This document shows, piece after piece, positions 1 through 9,380 of a stretch of 64,000 nucleotides of DNA. The stretch is from Niveibacterium microcysteis (lineage in GTDB: Bacteria; Pseudomonadota; Gammaproteobacteria; Burkholderiales; Rhodocyclaceae), in NCBI RefSeq assembly GCF_017161445.1, contig NZ_CP071060.1, positions 248,001 through 312,000 on the forward strand, read 5' to 3'. The notes beneath the pieces were generated by a model. It did not search any database. It saw only the letters and a list, made by a program, of their open reading frames with translations, and was not told where the DNA came from. Made by a program: the position numbers and the translations under genes. Within the stretch, counting starts at the first letter, position 1. Each line of letters opens with the position of its first letter.

Positions 1-186
1 ACTATCCGCGGCGACGGCACAACGGTGCTGTTGATCGAACACGATGTGAAGTTGGTGATGGGCCTCTGCGATCGTGTCGCGGTGCTCGACTTCGGCAAGA
101 AGATCGCTGAGGACGTACCCGCTGAAGTGCAGCGCAACCCCGCGGTGATCGAGGCTTATCTGGGAGGCGCACACCATGCCGCATGA
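1..186 (+). CDS. livG: Branched-chain amino-acid ABC transporter ATP-binding protein LivG, C-terminal end (partial)
   Basis: Only the last 61 codons are inside the window; the frame is open from base 1 to a TGA at 184-186. The visible part has the H-loop stretch LLIEHD followed by a [13 protein letters not shown] segment and an EAYLG ending, which is the normal C-terminus of LivG-type ATPases of the HAAT (branched-chain amino-acid) transporter family. Its stop overlaps the start of livF at 176 by 11 bases, so the two ATPases are translationally coupled, as is usual for livG-livF. The identity is inferred mainly from this tail and from the livF neighbour; Walker A lies outside the window. Confidence 0.85.
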   Translation, partial: TIRGDGTTVLLIEHDVKLVMGLCDRVAVLDFGKKIAEDVPAEVQRNPAVIEAYLGGAHHAA

Positions 187-913
187 CAATCCGGCTGCAC
201 CGCTGCTGCAGCTGCGCGACGCGCGGATCGCGTACGGCCAGATCCAGGCCGTCAAGGGTATCGATCTTGAACTGTTCTCGGGTGAGCTGGTTTCCCTGAT
301 CGGGGCCAACGGAGCCGGCAAGACAACGACCCTCAACGCGATCGCCGGCACCCTGCAATTGTCCGGTGGAGACTTGAGCTATGCCGGTAGCGCGATCGCC
401 GGCATGCCCGCACACAAGCGCTTGCGCGCCGGTATCGCGCTGGTGCCGGAAGGGCGTGGCATCTTTACCCGCCTCACGGTCGAAGAGAACCTGCGCATGG
501 GCGCCTACACCCGCAGCGACAAGGCCGAGATCGAGGCCGACCTGCAGCGGGTGTACGAAATGCTGCCGCGCGTGAAGGAACGGTTGCCGCAGGTGGCCGG
601 CACCCTTTCCGGCGGTGAGCAGCAGATGGTCGCGATCGGCCGTGCGCTGTTGTCACGCCCGAAGCTGTTGCTGCTGGACGAACCGTCGATGGGCCTCGCG
701 CCGCTGATCGTCGAGAAGATCTTCGAGGTGATTCACACCGTTATGAAGCAGGGCGTCACGGTCTTGTTGGTGGAGCAGAACGCCAACCTCGCGCTGGGCT
801 TTTCGAACCGCGCCTATGTGATGGAAAGCGGCAAGATCACCTTGTCGGGTAGCGGGCAGGATCTGCTGCACGACCCGAAGGTGCGTTCCGCCTACCTCGG
901 CGAAGCGGCCTGA
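176..913 (+). CDS. livF: Branched-chain amino-acid ABC transporter ATP-binding protein LivF
   Basis: A 245-residue cytoplasmic ATPase that powers uptake of branched-chain or related amino acids with LivG and the LivHM permeases. Walker A is GANGAGKT at residues 43-50, the ABC signature is LSGGEQQ near residue 145, and Walker B is LLLLDEPS near 165, followed by an H-loop in a VEQNAN context typical of LivF. Length fits the family (about 235-245). It is the last gene of the operon, because a strong hairpin terminator follows 20 bases after the stop. The rest of the operon lies upstream of the window. The substrate cannot be fixed from the ATPase alone; urea or amide HAAT systems have similar ATPases. 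Confidence 0.93.
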   Translation: MPHDNPAAPLLQLRDARIAYGQIQAVKGIDLELFSGELVSLIGANGAGKTTTLNAIAGTLQLSGGDLSYAGSAIAGMPAHKRLRAGIALVPEGRGIFTRLTVEENLRMGAYTRSDKAEIEADLQRVYEMLPRVKERLPQVAGTLSGGEQQMVAIGRALLSRPKLLLLDEPSMGLAPLIVEKIFEVIHTVMKQGVTVLLVEQNANLALGFSNRAYVMESGKITLSGSGQDLLHDPKVRSAYLGEAA

Positions 914-934
914 TCGAAGCGCGCCCTTGAAAGC

Positions 935-965
935 AAGAAGCCGCCCTCGGGCGGCTTCTTTTTTT
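935..965 (+). terminator. Rho-independent terminator of the liv operon
   Basis: An 11-bp stem (AAGAAGCCGCC / GGCGGCTTCTT) with a 4-base loop is followed by a run of T residues. It lies 22 bases after the livF stop. The A run on its left side could also serve ntrX transcripts arriving from the opposite strand. Confidence 0.9.
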
Positions 966-979
966 GAGTCTCGGGAGAT

Positions 980-2224
980 TCAGCCGTCGTTGCGGCGACC
1001 GAGCGGGATGCCTAGCTGTTTGAGCTTGCGGTACAGGTGCGTGCGCTCCAGCCCCGTCTTTTCAGCCAGTCGGGTGATGTTGCCGCTCTCAAGCTGCAGG
1101 TGGTATTCGAAGTACATCCGCTCGAAGCTCTCGCGCGCCTCACGCAGCGGCAGATCGAGTGGCAGGGCCGACGCAGCGGCGCTTGGCGTACGGCCGAGCA
1201 GGCGCTGCACATCTTCGGCGCCAATCTCGTCTTCCAGTGTGCCTAGGGCGAGCGAACGCACTGCAGCGCGCAGCTCGTTGAAGCCGCCGGGCCAGGCCTT
1301 GTTGCGCAGCACGTTCAATGCGGCTGTCGCGAAGCGCCGCGGCGGCACCTCGCCGGATTCCGACAGCTGCACCAGCGCCTGATTGGCCATCTCCGGTACT
1401 TCGTCCTTCAGTTCGGTCAGTGAGGGAGGGGCAAGCGTGACCTCAAACAGGCGCTTGAGTGTCAGCGGATCCCAGCCGTCGTTCGCGAGTTCTTCGGTGC
1501 TCCGGCTGCAGCCGAATACCGCACGCAGGTCGTACTTCTCGAGGCGCTCCAGTGCGAAGCTGAGGTTCTTTTGCTGCGCGCGCGAGAGGTTTGCGAGGTC
1601 TTCCACGAACAGCACACCGCCGCGCGCGTTTTCGAGCGCCGATAGATCAATCGGCTGCGTCAACGCTGCCAGATCGAACCACGGTGCACCGCCCGTCTGC
1701 AGGCAGCGCGCGCACAGTTCGACGATGCTGCCGCCGCTGACGCGCAAGGTCAGAACACGGGATTTTTCCGCGATCTGTTCGAGTCGGCGCCGCAACTCCT
1801 TGAGCGGACCCGAGCGAGGGAAGGACGCCAGCGAAAGCGCCGCACGCGGGCGCACCGCCGGTTGCCGCTGCAGGCCACGCCGCACCGCTGCGAGCAGCTT
1901 CTGCAGTGCAATCGGCTTCTCGAGGAAATCCATTGCGCCGAGGCGCACCGCTTCGACAGCCGTGTCGATGGTGCCGTGTCCGGACATCATGATCACGGGC
2001 ATCGTCAGCAGATCGTTTGCCGACCACTCCTTGAGCAGCGTGACGCCATCGGTATCCGGCATCCAGATATCGAGCAATACCACGTCCGGGCGCGCGGCGA
2101 GCCGCGCATTGCGTGCCGCCGTAGCGTTCTCGGCGAGCACTACATCGTAGCCTTCGTCCGAGAGGATTTCGGAGAGCAGTTCGCGGATGCCGACTTCGTC
2201 GTCGACCACCAGAATCTTTGCCAT
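980..2224 (-). CDS. ntrX: NtrX-type response regulator with degenerate AAA+ domain
   Basis: A 414-residue partner of the NtrY-like kinase encoded directly upstream. Residues 1-120 form a receiver domain with acidic pocket DD at 8-9, phospho-acceptor D52 in LLDIWMPD, and a K in LEKPI. The C-terminus is a Fis-type helix-turn-helix (NITRLAEKTGLERTHLYRK) typical of NtrX. The central region aligns with a sigma-54 AAA+ domain only in outline: the Walker A site reads VSGGSIVELCAR instead of GxxGxGK, no GAFTGA loop is visible, and Walker B is reduced to GGVLFVEDL. It is therefore unlikely to hydrolyse ATP or remodel sigma-54 polymerase, and may act as a simple DNA-binding regulator. The ATG at 2224 is preferred over 2233 because MAKILVVDDE is the family start. 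Confidence 0.85.
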   Translation of the reverse strand: MAKILVVDDEVGIRELLSEILSDEGYDVVLAENATAARNARLAARPDVVLLDIWMPDTDGVTLLKEWSANDLLTMPVIMMSGHGTIDTAVEAVRLGAMDFLEKPIALQKLLAAVRRGLQRQPAVRPRAALSLASFPRSGPLKELRRRLEQIAEKSRVLTLRVSGGSIVELCARCLQTGGAPWFDLAALTQPIDLSALENARGGVLFVEDLANLSRAQQKNLSFALERLEKYDLRAVFGCSRSTEELANDGWDPLTLKRLFEVTLAPPSLTELKDEVPEMANQALVQLSESGEVPPRRFATAALNVLRNKAWPGGFNELRAAVRSLALGTLEDEIGAEDVQRLLGRTPSAAASALPLDLPLREARESFERMYFEYHLQLESGNITRLAEKTGLERTHLYRKLKQLGIPLGRRNDG

Positions 2225-2238
2225 AGCATGCAACGGTA

Positions 2239-4362
2239 TCAGACGGTTGGAGCAAGCGGAAGTCGGAGACGGATTTCCGCGCCGTGGGGTTCCAGATTGA
2301 GGATCGAAATTTCGCCGTGGTGTTCGTCCGTGATCTTCTTGACGATCGCCAGACCTAGCCCTGAGCCACGCGCCTTGCTGGTGACGTAGGGCTCGAAGGC
2401 GCGCGCGAGCATGGCGGGCGGAAAGCCCGGGCCGTTGTCGCGCACCATGAATTCGACACGGCGATTGTCGCGACGTGTGGCGAGCGTGACGGTCGGGTTG
2501 GCCTCGTCGCTCAGGGCGTCCTCGGCATTGGTCAGCAGGTTGTGGATCACCTGCCGCAGCTGTGTGGCGTCGCCGAGCACGCGCGGCAGCTCGGGCGCGA
2601 GCTCCAGTTCGATTTTTACGCGTGAGCTCTCGTACAGGCCGAGCACTTCGCCGATCAGCGCGTTCAGGTCGAGCGGCGCGAGGTTGGATGGCGGCATCCG
2701 CGCGTAGTCGCGGAAGTCGTTGACCATGTTCTTCATCGCCTCGACCTGGTTGACGATGGTCTGCGTGGCGCGCGCGAGCATCGCCTGGGAATCCGGATCG
2801 AGCTTGGACGCCAGCTTGTGCTGCAGGCGTTCGGCCGAGAGCTGGATCGGCGTGAGCGGATTCTTGATCTCGTGCGCGAGCCGGCGCGCCACTTCAGCCC
2901 ATGCGGCATTGCGCTGGGCGGAAATCAGCTCGGTCACATCGTCGAACACCACCACGTAGCCACCGGCGCTGCCGGGCGGCAGGCGCGAGCCGCGCAGCAG
3001 CAGGGTCTGGTTGCGGCCGTCGTCGCGGGTGAGCTCGACTTCGCGTGTCCAGTCGTCGTCGTGTTTGTCGAACTCCGCGATTACCACGTCGCGAAAGGCC
3101 TGATGCCGTGGCCAGGCATCGAGCGTGAGGCTCTCGAAGCCGGCCAGATCGTCGCCGAGAATCAGCATTGCGCCGCGGTTGGCTGCGCGCAGACGCCCGT
3201 TGTCGGAGAAGGCCAGCACACCGGCCGAAAGGTTGCCGAGCACGCTTTCAAGGTACACCCGTGCGGCTTCGACCTCCGCGCGGTTGCGCTCCGCCTGCGC
3301 GCGAGCGTCCTGCAGCTGGCGCGTCATGCGATTGAAGTTCTGTGTCAGCACACCCAGTTCGTCGCGACCGGGCAGTGCCTGGCGCGGCGAGAAGTCGCCC
3401 GCCGCAACCGCCTGCGTACCCTCGGCGAGGATGGACAGGGGGGCGGAGAGCGAGCGTGCAATCTCGAACGCCGCCGCCAGCGCAGCGAACAGCGCAAGCA
3501 GCAGCGTCAGCGTCAGCGTGAGGCTGTAGATCCGCATCAGGCCCTCGCGGCCGAGCAGCAGCTCCTGGTAGTCACGACTGCCGTTCTGGATGTTCTCCAT
3601 GGTGCGCACGATCTGCGGCGGCACACGCTTGGACATCTGCAGGAACTCGATATTCGCGGCCAGGTTGCGAGCCGGAATCGGCACGATCACGCGCAGCCAC
3701 AGCTCGCCGCTGCCTTCGCCCTCCACGGTGCGCAGGCCGCGTGCGCCGCGCGCGAGGCGGAGCGAGGCGCTCGAGTGTGTTTCCAGCGCCAGCGTGGTGC
3801 CGCTGCCAACGCTCGACACGATGACCTTGCCGTTGCCGGCAAGCAGCGCGGCGACGTCGGCCCCGGCTTCATCCCGCAGGCGATCAAGGCGGGCGGCTGA
3901 TACCGCGGTGCCGGTATCGCCGAGCGATTCGGCCAGCGTGTCGGCGGTATCTCGCGCGCGGCCGGCGAGCTGGTCGAGCAGGTAGTCGAGGGCGTTGCGT
4001 CCGAGCTGGATGCCGGAGTCGAGCGCGGCATCCACCTTCACATCGAACCAGGATTCAATCGAACGCGTGGCGAACTGCAGCGAGACACCGTAGATCACCA
4101 GACCCGGCACCAGCGCCATCAGCGCGAACAGGCCCAGCAGCTTGAGCTTCAGGCGCGAGCCGAACTGATGTTCGCGGTACTGCACCCACAGCGTGCGCAT
4201 CTGGAAGCCGACCAGCCCCAGCAGCACCGCGGCAACCGTGCCGTTGAGACCCAGCAGCAGTGGGTAGTTGCGGATCAGGGCGGAGGACTTGGAACTCGCG
4301 GCAGCCAGCAAGAACAGCATGATGCCGGCCAGCGCGGACACCGCCGCAATGACTGCCCTCAT
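2239..4362 (-). CDS. ntrY: NtrY-like sensor histidine kinase
   Basis: A 707-residue membrane kinase, presumed to phosphorylate NtrX. Hydrophobic segments lie at residues 1-60 and about 85-110, and another near 285-305, enclosing an extracytoplasmic sensor region. HAMP follows at about 305-360, then a PAS domain, then HisKA with H497 in LAHEIKNPL, an N-box (HNLLTNAEDA) near 610, and G-boxes DNGPGF and GSGLGLAIV in the HATPase. The start overlaps the stop of the upstream DUF4390 gene as ATGA, and the stop is 14 bases from ntrX, so the three are co-transcribed. In the family this pair responds to nitrogen or redox status; the ligand cannot be read from the sequence. Confidence 0.9.
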   Translation of the reverse strand: MRAVIAAVSALAGIMLFLLAAASSKSSALIRNYPLLLGLNGTVAAVLLGLVGFQMRTLWVQYREHQFGSRLKLKLLGLFALMALVPGLVIYGVSLQFATRSIESWFDVKVDAALDSGIQLGRNALDYLLDQLAGRARDTADTLAESLGDTGTAVSAARLDRLRDEAGADVAALLAGNGKVIVSSVGSGTTLALETHSSASLRLARGARGLRTVEGEGSGELWLRVIVPIPARNLAANIEFLQMSKRVPPQIVRTMENIQNGSRDYQELLLGREGLMRIYSLTLTLTLLLALFAALAAAFEIARSLSAPLSILAEGTQAVAAGDFSPRQALPGRDELGVLTQNFNRMTRQLQDARAQAERNRAEVEAARVYLESVLGNLSAGVLAFSDNGRLRAANRGAMLILGDDLAGFESLTLDAWPRHQAFRDVVIAEFDKHDDDWTREVELTRDDGRNQTLLLRGSRLPPGSAGGYVVVFDDVTELISAQRNAAWAEVARRLAHEIKNPLTPIQLSAERLQHKLASKLDPDSQAMLARATQTIVNQVEAMKNMVNDFRDYARMPPSNLAPLDLNALIGEVLGLYESSRVKIELELAPELPRVLGDATQLRQVIHNLLTNAEDALSDEANPTVTLATRRDNRRVEFMVRDNGPGFPPAMLARAFEPYVTSKARGSGLGLAIVKKITDEHHGEISILNLEPHGAEIRLRLPLAPTV

Positions 4363-4988
4363 CGGCGCTCAGCCGCCGATGCGAGGAAAGTCCAGCGCGA
4401 CCAGTCGGTCTCCAGCGTCCAATCGCGAGAACCGATCGCGGTGACCTGGAAGGGCTTGGGCAGCTGGTCGGTGTCGAGCCGGAAGCGCAGCGCGGCGTTG
4501 TAGGACTCGCCGCCGCGCAGCCGGCTGCGATCGACGATGGCCCAGTTGCGCAGCCGGGTCATCGTGCGCAGCGCTTCTTCGAGCGTGTCGAAGTTCTGCC
4601 CCAGCGACCCGGTCGCAAGCCGGTACTTCTGCGTCAGTGCGTGGTAGGTCAGGCGGAAGGCGATGCGACGCTCGACGATCGTCTCGTCGAGCCAGTACCA
4701 GCGGCCGCGGGTGAGGATGAACTCGGCAACGAAATGCAGCGCAATGCCACGCAGCACGATCTCTTCGAGGCGCGGATTGAGTTCGACCGAGACGTCGGCG
4801 TTCAGGACGTACTGGTCGTCGGTCGGCAGGAGCTCCGCATAGCGGATCGCGGCCGTGCTCTGCGCCGCCGCCGGCAGTGCCGTGAGGCCGAGCAGCAGCG
4901 TGCAGCCGATCAGCAGCTGGCGCAGTAGCGCTAGGAAGTCAGGCCTGTTTTTCGAGCAAGGCAAAGAAGAAACCGTCATGGTCCGCAT
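4359..4988 (-). CDS. DUF4390 exported protein
   Basis: About 209 residues from the chosen ATG. A hydrophobic signal segment (LIGCTLLLGLTALPAAAQS) is followed by a beta-rich domain matching DUF4390: LNADVSVELNP near the N-terminus and R-x-W-Y-W-L-D-E further on. DUF4390 proteins sit next to ntrY in many betaproteobacteria and have no assigned function; the context suggests an envelope partner of the NtrYX pathway. The start is uncertain. ATGs at 4988 and 4979 both overlap the end of rsmB by roughly 40-50 bases, and a longer in-frame start exists at 5066. No good ribosome-binding site decides between them. Confidence 0.75.
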   Translation of the reverse strand: MRTMTVSSLPCSKNRPDFLALLRQLLIGCTLLLGLTALPAAAQSTAAIRYAELLPTDDQYVLNADVSVELNPRLEEIVLRGIALHFVAEFILTRGRWYWLDETIVERRIAFRLTYHALTQKYRLATGSLGQNFDTLEEALRTMTRLRNWAIVDRSRLRGGESYNAALRFRLDTDQLPKPFQVTAIGSRDWTLETDWSRWTFLASAAERR

Positions 4989-6324
4989 CGGGCAGCAGCG
5001 TTCGCTCGAGCGCTGCGTCGAGCGGGACGCGCTGACAGTCTGAATGCCGCGCCGCAAAGCGGGCAACCTGAAGACTGTTTTCCTCCGGGAACAACGAGCA
5101 CGTCACGTATAGCATTTTGCCGCCCGGACTGAGTAGCGGCCAGAGCGCTTCGAGAATCTCGCGCTGAACTGTTGCAAAATTGCCAATATCGTCGGCTCTA
5201 CGCAACCACTTGATGTCCGGATGGCGGCGCGCGACGCCTGAGGCGGAGCACGGTACATCGGCGAGGATGCGGTCAAAACCTTGCCCATCCCACCATTCGC
5301 GCGGTGAGCGAGCGTCACCGCACCGCACGTCGGCGCTCAGACCAAGGCGTTCCAGGTTGGCGGCGATGCGTTGCGCGCGGCGAGGGTCTGCGTCCAACGC
5401 CAGCAGGCGGCAGTCATGCAGTTCGATCATGTGTGCGGCTTTGCCGCCCGGCGCGGCGCAGGCGTCGAGTACCCGCATGCCGTCGCGCACATCCAGCATT
5501 GCGGCCGCTTGCTGCGCGCCCCAATCCTGGACCGAGAGGCGGCCATCTGCATAGCCTGGCAGCGATGCCACAGGCGCCGGACGATCCAGGCGCCAGGCGT
5601 AGGGGCCGAGCCAGCGCCCGGTGTGGCCGGCGGCGACCAGTTCGGCGGCCATTGCGTCCGGCGTTGTGCGGCGTGGGTTGATCCGTAGTGTCATCGGCGG
5701 GTGCGTGTTCGCCGCGCCAAGAACGGCTTCCCAGGTTTGCGGCTGGTTGCGTTTGATGCGATCGATCCACCATGCCGGATGCCGCCAATGCGATTCCGGG
5801 GTGCGCGCGAGCGCGGTGGCGAGCGTATCGCGCTGCCGCAGCGCGTTACGTAACACCGCATTGACGAGGCTCTTGAGGCCGCCGCGGGCGACGCGGGCTG
5901 CCACCTCGACTGCCTGATCGACCACCGTGTGCGCCGTCTCCGGACGGACTTCGAGGCGGTGCAGGGCGACTCGCAGCAGCGCGTCGATGGTCGGCTCCGT
6001 CAATGGTTGCCGGAGCAGGCGGGCGAGCATGGCGTCGCCGCGGCCGAAGTCGCGCAGCGTGCCGTAGATCAGATCCTGTGCCGCACCGCGTGTGCTGGGC
6101 GGAAGATCGGGGTGGGCCGCCCACAAGCTGGCCAGGCCGTCGTTCAGCGCATAGCCGTCGCGCACCCGTGCGACGGCCTCCGCCGCCACCCACATCGCGC
6201 GGGCCATCGAGTCCGGTGGCATCGGCGGTAGTGCCGGCGGGCGAGGGGCGCTGCGCTGCGGCGTGCGGGGCGAGTCGGAACGCACACTTGCGCGGCCGGC
6301 AGGGCGGGGGCGGAAACTGGACAT
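4939..6324 (-). CDS. rsmB: 16S rRNA (cytosine-967-C5)-methyltransferase RsmB
   Basis: A 461-residue enzyme that makes m5C967 in 16S rRNA using S-adenosylmethionine. An Arg/Pro-rich N-terminus is followed by a NusB-like RNA-binding domain at about 40-180 (with DLIYGTLRDFGRGD). The methyltransferase half has SAM motif VLDACAAPGGKAAH, motif IV DVPCSASGVARRHPD, and YVTCSLFPEEN; the two cysteines in PC and TC are the catalytic pair of the m5C RNA methyltransferase family. Length is normal. It is co-oriented with fmt, def and htpX, the common betaproteobacterial arrangement, and overlaps the DUF4390 gene downstream. Confidence 0.93.
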   Translation of the reverse strand: MSSFRPRPAGRASVRSDSPRTPQRSAPRPPALPPMPPDSMARAMWVAAEAVARVRDGYALNDGLASLWAAHPDLPPSTRGAAQDLIYGTLRDFGRGDAMLARLLRQPLTEPTIDALLRVALHRLEVRPETAHTVVDQAVEVAARVARGGLKSLVNAVLRNALRQRDTLATALARTPESHWRHPAWWIDRIKRNQPQTWEAVLGAANTHPPMTLRINPRRTTPDAMAAELVAAGHTGRWLGPYAWRLDRPAPVASLPGYADGRLSVQDWGAQQAAAMLDVRDGMRVLDACAAPGGKAAHMIELHDCRLLALDADPRRAQRIAANLERLGLSADVRCGDARSPREWWDGQGFDRILADVPCSASGVARRHPDIKWLRRADDIGNFATVQREILEALWPLLSPGGKMLYVTCSLFPEENSLQVARFAARHSDCQRVPLDAALERTLLPDADHDGFFFALLEKQA

Positions 6325-6413
6325 GGGAAGGGGGCCGTCGCCGGCCCGGTCAGAAGTTGGAACTGAGGTTTACCTGTTTGCCGCCGGCGGCGCAAGCTGC
6401 CCGCGCTGCCGTC

Positions 6414-6848
6414 TCAGCGTAGCAGCACCAGCCTTGGCGTTGCGTCGCATGCAATCGCGACGAAGGCGTTCTGGCCGAACGCCATGGCCAGCTCAGTCCC
6501 CAGCTCAATATCGGCATGCAAGATAAGCACGCTCGCTTCGTTGGGCCAATCGCCCTTCGGTGATTCGTTGCGTGCGGGAAGCGCCAGCAGTTTCCGCTGC
6601 GCGAGCGCATCGAGCAGGCGGGTGTGCCGTTGTGCGTTGTCGTTGTCGGATAACAGGGCGCTGGCAGGGTTGCTCGCCGTAAGCAGCACGGCCCGGTTGG
6701 CGCCGTGAGCCGACAACAAATTGGCTAGCGCCGGATCTGGCCGGTCGATCCGAAGCAGCAGCGGAGGGGCCGTGAGCACCCGGTAATGCGCCGCCCGGTA
6801 GGCCTGGATCAGGTCCGCCGGAAGCGCGCTCGCTGCTGCGTCGATCAT
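6414..6848 (-). CDS. DUF3293 domain-containing protein
   Basis: A 144-residue soluble protein with no signal peptide. The visible pattern fits DUF3293: an early Y(R)AAHY-R-V segment, a central TASNPxS with N-x-x-x-x-x-L-L, and a final FGQNAFV-A-I. The function of the family is unknown. The start overlaps the htpX stop as ATGA, so translation is coupled to htpX. Its stop is 89 bases before rsmB. Coupling to a membrane protease gene is not evidence of a role in proteolysis. Confidence 0.75.
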   Translation of the reverse strand: MIDAAASALPADLIQAYRAAHYRVLTAPPLLLRIDRPDPALANLLSAHGANRAVLLTASNPASALLSDNDNAQRHTRLLDALAQRKLLALPARNESPKGDWPNEASVLILHADIELGTELAMAFGQNAFVAIACDATPRLVLLR

Positions 6849-7693
6849 CTGCCGCGCATTGCCCGCAGGCGGCGGATTCGCTCTTCGGTGGGCGGGTGCG
6901 TGGAGAACATACCGGCGAGGCCGCCGCCCGAAAGCGGATTCATGATCATCATTTGTCCGGTCTCGGGGTGCGCTTCGGCCGAGGGCATCGGAATGCCGCG
7001 AGCGTAGTAGTCGATCTTATGCAGGGCATCGGCGAGTGCGCCGGGGTCGCCGCTGATCTCGGCGCCGCCGCGGTCGGCTTCGTACTCGCGTGCACGTGAA
7101 ATCGCCATCTGGATCAGGCTGGCAGCGAGTGGGGCGAGAATCGCGACAAGGATGCCGACCAGCGGATTGGCCGGGCGCCCTTCTTCATCGCGGCCGCCGA
7201 AGAACATTGCGAAGTTGGCGAGCGCCGAGATCGCACCGGCGAGGGTGGCGGAGATCGTCGAAATCAGGATGTCGCGGTGCTTCACATGCGCGAGTTCATG
7301 TGCCATCACGCCGCGCAGTTCCCGCTCGGTCAGCATCTGCAGGATGCCTGTGGTTGCGGCCACCGCAGCGTTGTCGGGGTTGCGGCCGGTGGCGAAGGCG
7401 TTGGGCTGCTGTTCGTTGATGATGTAGACGCGCGGCATCGGCAGCCCCGCGTTGCGCGCGAGCCCCTCCACCATGTTGTAGAGGTAGGGCGAGGTCGCCG
7501 CGTCGACCTCCTGCGCGTTGTACATGCGCAGCACCATCTTGTCCGAGAACCAGTACGAGAACAGGTTCATGCCGCCGCCGAGCAGCAGCGCCAGGATCAT
7601 GCCGCCCTTGCCGCCGATCGCCGCGCCGACGACGCCGAACAGCGCGATGATCCCGGCCATCAGGATCGAGGTTTTCAGCCAGTTTCCGAACAT
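6845..7693 (-). CDS. htpX: Membrane zinc metalloprotease HtpX (M48B)
   Basis: A 282-residue inner-membrane protease that degrades misfolded membrane proteins in the heat or envelope stress response. Two N-terminal hydrophobic segments (about 10-28 and 30-48) precede the zinc site H132-E-L-A-H136, and a third ligand glutamate lies in the later [13 protein letters not shown] stretch. Two further hydrophobic segments fall between them at about 150-200. Length and topology match the family. It lies 58 bases downstream of fmt in the same orientation. Confidence 0.93.
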   Translation of the reverse strand: MFGNWLKTSILMAGIIALFGVVGAAIGGKGGMILALLLGGGMNLFSYWFSDKMVLRMYNAQEVDAATSPYLYNMVEGLARNAGLPMPRVYIINEQQPNAFATGRNPDNAAVAATTGILQMLTERELRGVMAHELAHVKHRDILISTISATLAGAISALANFAMFFGGRDEEGRPANPLVGILVAILAPLAASLIQMAISRAREYEADRGGAEISGDPGALADALHKIDYYARGIPMPSAEAHPETGQMMIMNPLSGGGLAGMFSTHPPTEERIRRLRAMRGR

Positions 7694-7750
7694 CGGGGCT
7701 CCTTGTGCGAAGGCGTGTCCGTTTCGATATGGGCGCTATGCGCCCGCAAA

Positions 7751-8686
7751 TCAAGCGTCGGGAAGCGCGAAACGCTGGCCGGCTTGTAAGGGCAAGCCCC
7801 GCAGAAAATCCGCTGCCGCCAGGCGTTTGCTGCCCGGCTTCTGCAGCTCCGTCAGGCGCAGGACGCCGCTGCCGCAAGCGACGCGCACACCATGGCCGTC
7901 TGCCCCAAGAATCATGCCCGGTTCGCCCGCACCCGCTTCCGCGACGGCCCGCCAGAGTTTGATCGGCTGGCCATCTATTGAGGCGACGCCGCCGGGGAAC
8001 GGGTCGAAAGCGCGCAGACGTCGCGCAAGGACCTCGGCGGGCTCGCGGAAATCCAGCGCAGCTTCGGTTTTTGCGATCTTGCTGGCGTAGGTGACGCCTT
8101 CCGCCGGTTGCGGCGCAGGCGCCAATTCGCACAGCGCGATCCGGTGCAGCGCGTCCACGATCATCTCGCCCCCCAAAACGGCGAGCTTGTCGTGCAGGCT
8201 GGCTGTCGTGTCGTCGGGTGCGATCGGGATTGCGCGCTTGAGCAGCATGTCCCCTGTGTCGAGTCCGGCGTCCATCTGCATGATCGTGATGCCGGTCTCG
8301 CTGTCACCCGCCTCGATTGCCCGATGGATCGGCGCGGCGCCACGCCAGCGCGGCAGGAGTGAAGCGTGGATGTTCACGCAGCCGTGGCGTGGAAGATCCA
8401 GCACTGCTTGCGGCAGAATCAGGCCGTACGCGGCGACTACCAGGATTTCGGCATTGACTGCGCGCAGCGTGGCTTGCTGTGCATCGGTGCGCAGCTTTTC
8501 GGGCTGGTCGACGGGGATGCCGTGGGCGAGCGCCACTTGTTTGACCGGGCTGGGCATCAACTGCATGCCACGGCCGGCAGGGCGGTCTGGCTGTGTAAGC
8601 ACCAAGGGCACTTCAAAGCCCGCAGCGATGATTGCGCGCAGTGCCTCGGCGGCGAATTCGGGTGTTCCGGCGAAAGCGACTCTCAT
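7751..8686 (-). CDS. fmt: Methionyl-tRNA formyltransferase
   Basis: A 311-residue cytoplasmic enzyme that formylates initiator Met-tRNA with 10-formyl-tetrahydrofolate. The N-terminal Rossmann-like domain begins [12 protein letters not shown]. The active-site region contains [16 protein letters not shown] (catalytic Asn and His) and [12 protein letters not shown] (catalytic Asp). A C-terminal OB-fold domain follows from about residue 205. It sits 60 bases after def, the classic def-fmt pair whose products add and remove the formyl group. Confidence 0.95.
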   Translation of the reverse strand: MRVAFAGTPEFAAEALRAIIAAGFEVPLVLTQPDRPAGRGMQLMPSPVKQVALAHGIPVDQPEKLRTDAQQATLRAVNAEILVVAAYGLILPQAVLDLPRHGCVNIHASLLPRWRGAAPIHRAIEAGDSETGITIMQMDAGLDTGDMLLKRAIPIAPDDTTASLHDKLAVLGGEMIVDALHRIALCELAPAPQPAEGVTYASKIAKTEAALDFREPAEVLARRLRAFDPFPGGVASIDGQPIKLWRAVAEAGAGEPGMILGADGHGVRVACGSGVLRLTELQKPGSKRLAAADFLRGLPLQAGQRFALPDA

Positions 8687-8746
8687 CTGGGGGCGGAAGG
8701 CATGGATTGGTTGAACCGGGCCGCGCGGCGCGCGACCCCGGTGTGG

Positions 8747-9250
8747 TCAGGCCGTGATGCGCGAGCGCTTGGCGAGCTTCGACTTGATACGGTTGAGCTT
8801 GAGTGGCGACAGGTATTCAACGAAAACCTTGCCATCCAGATGATCGATTTCGTGTTGGATGCACACGGCCAATAGCCCTTCTGCTTCCAGCTCGAAGGGC
8901 TTGCCCTGTTCGTCGAGCGCCCGCACCTTCACACGCTCGGCGCGGGTCACTTTCTCGTAGATGCCGGGCACCGAGAGGCAGCCTTCCTCGCACACCTGCT
9001 CGCCGGAGCGCGCAATGATCTCCGGGTTGATATAGGCGCGCAGGCCGGTTTTGTCCTCGGAGACGTCAATCACCACGATGCGCTTGTGGACGTTGACCTG
9101 GGTCGCCGCGAGCCCGACGCCCGGCGCCTCGTACATGGTTTCAGCCATGTCGCGAATAAGTGTGCGCAACTCGTCGGTGACTTCGGTCACCGGCGAAGCC
9201 TTCGTATGAAGGCGCGGATCGGGATAGTGAAGGATGGGCAGTAGCGCCAT
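8747..9250 (-). CDS. def: Peptide deformylase
   Basis: A 167-residue metal-dependent hydrolase that removes the formyl group from nascent peptides. All three family motifs are intact: [18 protein letters not shown] (metal-ligand Cys), and QHEIDHLDG (two ligand His and the catalytic Glu). It is the first gene of the minus-strand block and is divergent from the LysM gene across 130 bases, where both promoters must lie. Confidence 0.95.
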   Translation of the reverse strand: MALLPILHYPDPRLHTKASPVTEVTDELRTLIRDMAETMYEAPGVGLAATQVNVHKRIVVIDVSEDKTGLRAYINPEIIARSGEQVCEEGCLSVPGIYEKVTRAERVKVRALDEQGKPFELEAEGLLAVCIQHEIDHLDGKVFVEYLSPLKLNRIKSKLAKRSRITA

Positions 9251-9380
9251 AAATGCTTGCTGGATGAAGTGACTATGTGCAGAATCTGAAGTGAAATCTC
9301 GATGCCCGTGTGCTAAAGCACCGATAACAGGCCGCCAGGGCGTCCGCCCGATAATGGCTCAACAACACCGAGGCAGATTC

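Noticed and set aside
9350..9355. GATAAT as a -10 box for the LysM gene
   Set aside because: No acceptable -35 hexamer lies 16-18 bases upstream, and a single -10-like hexamer is too common to support a promoter.
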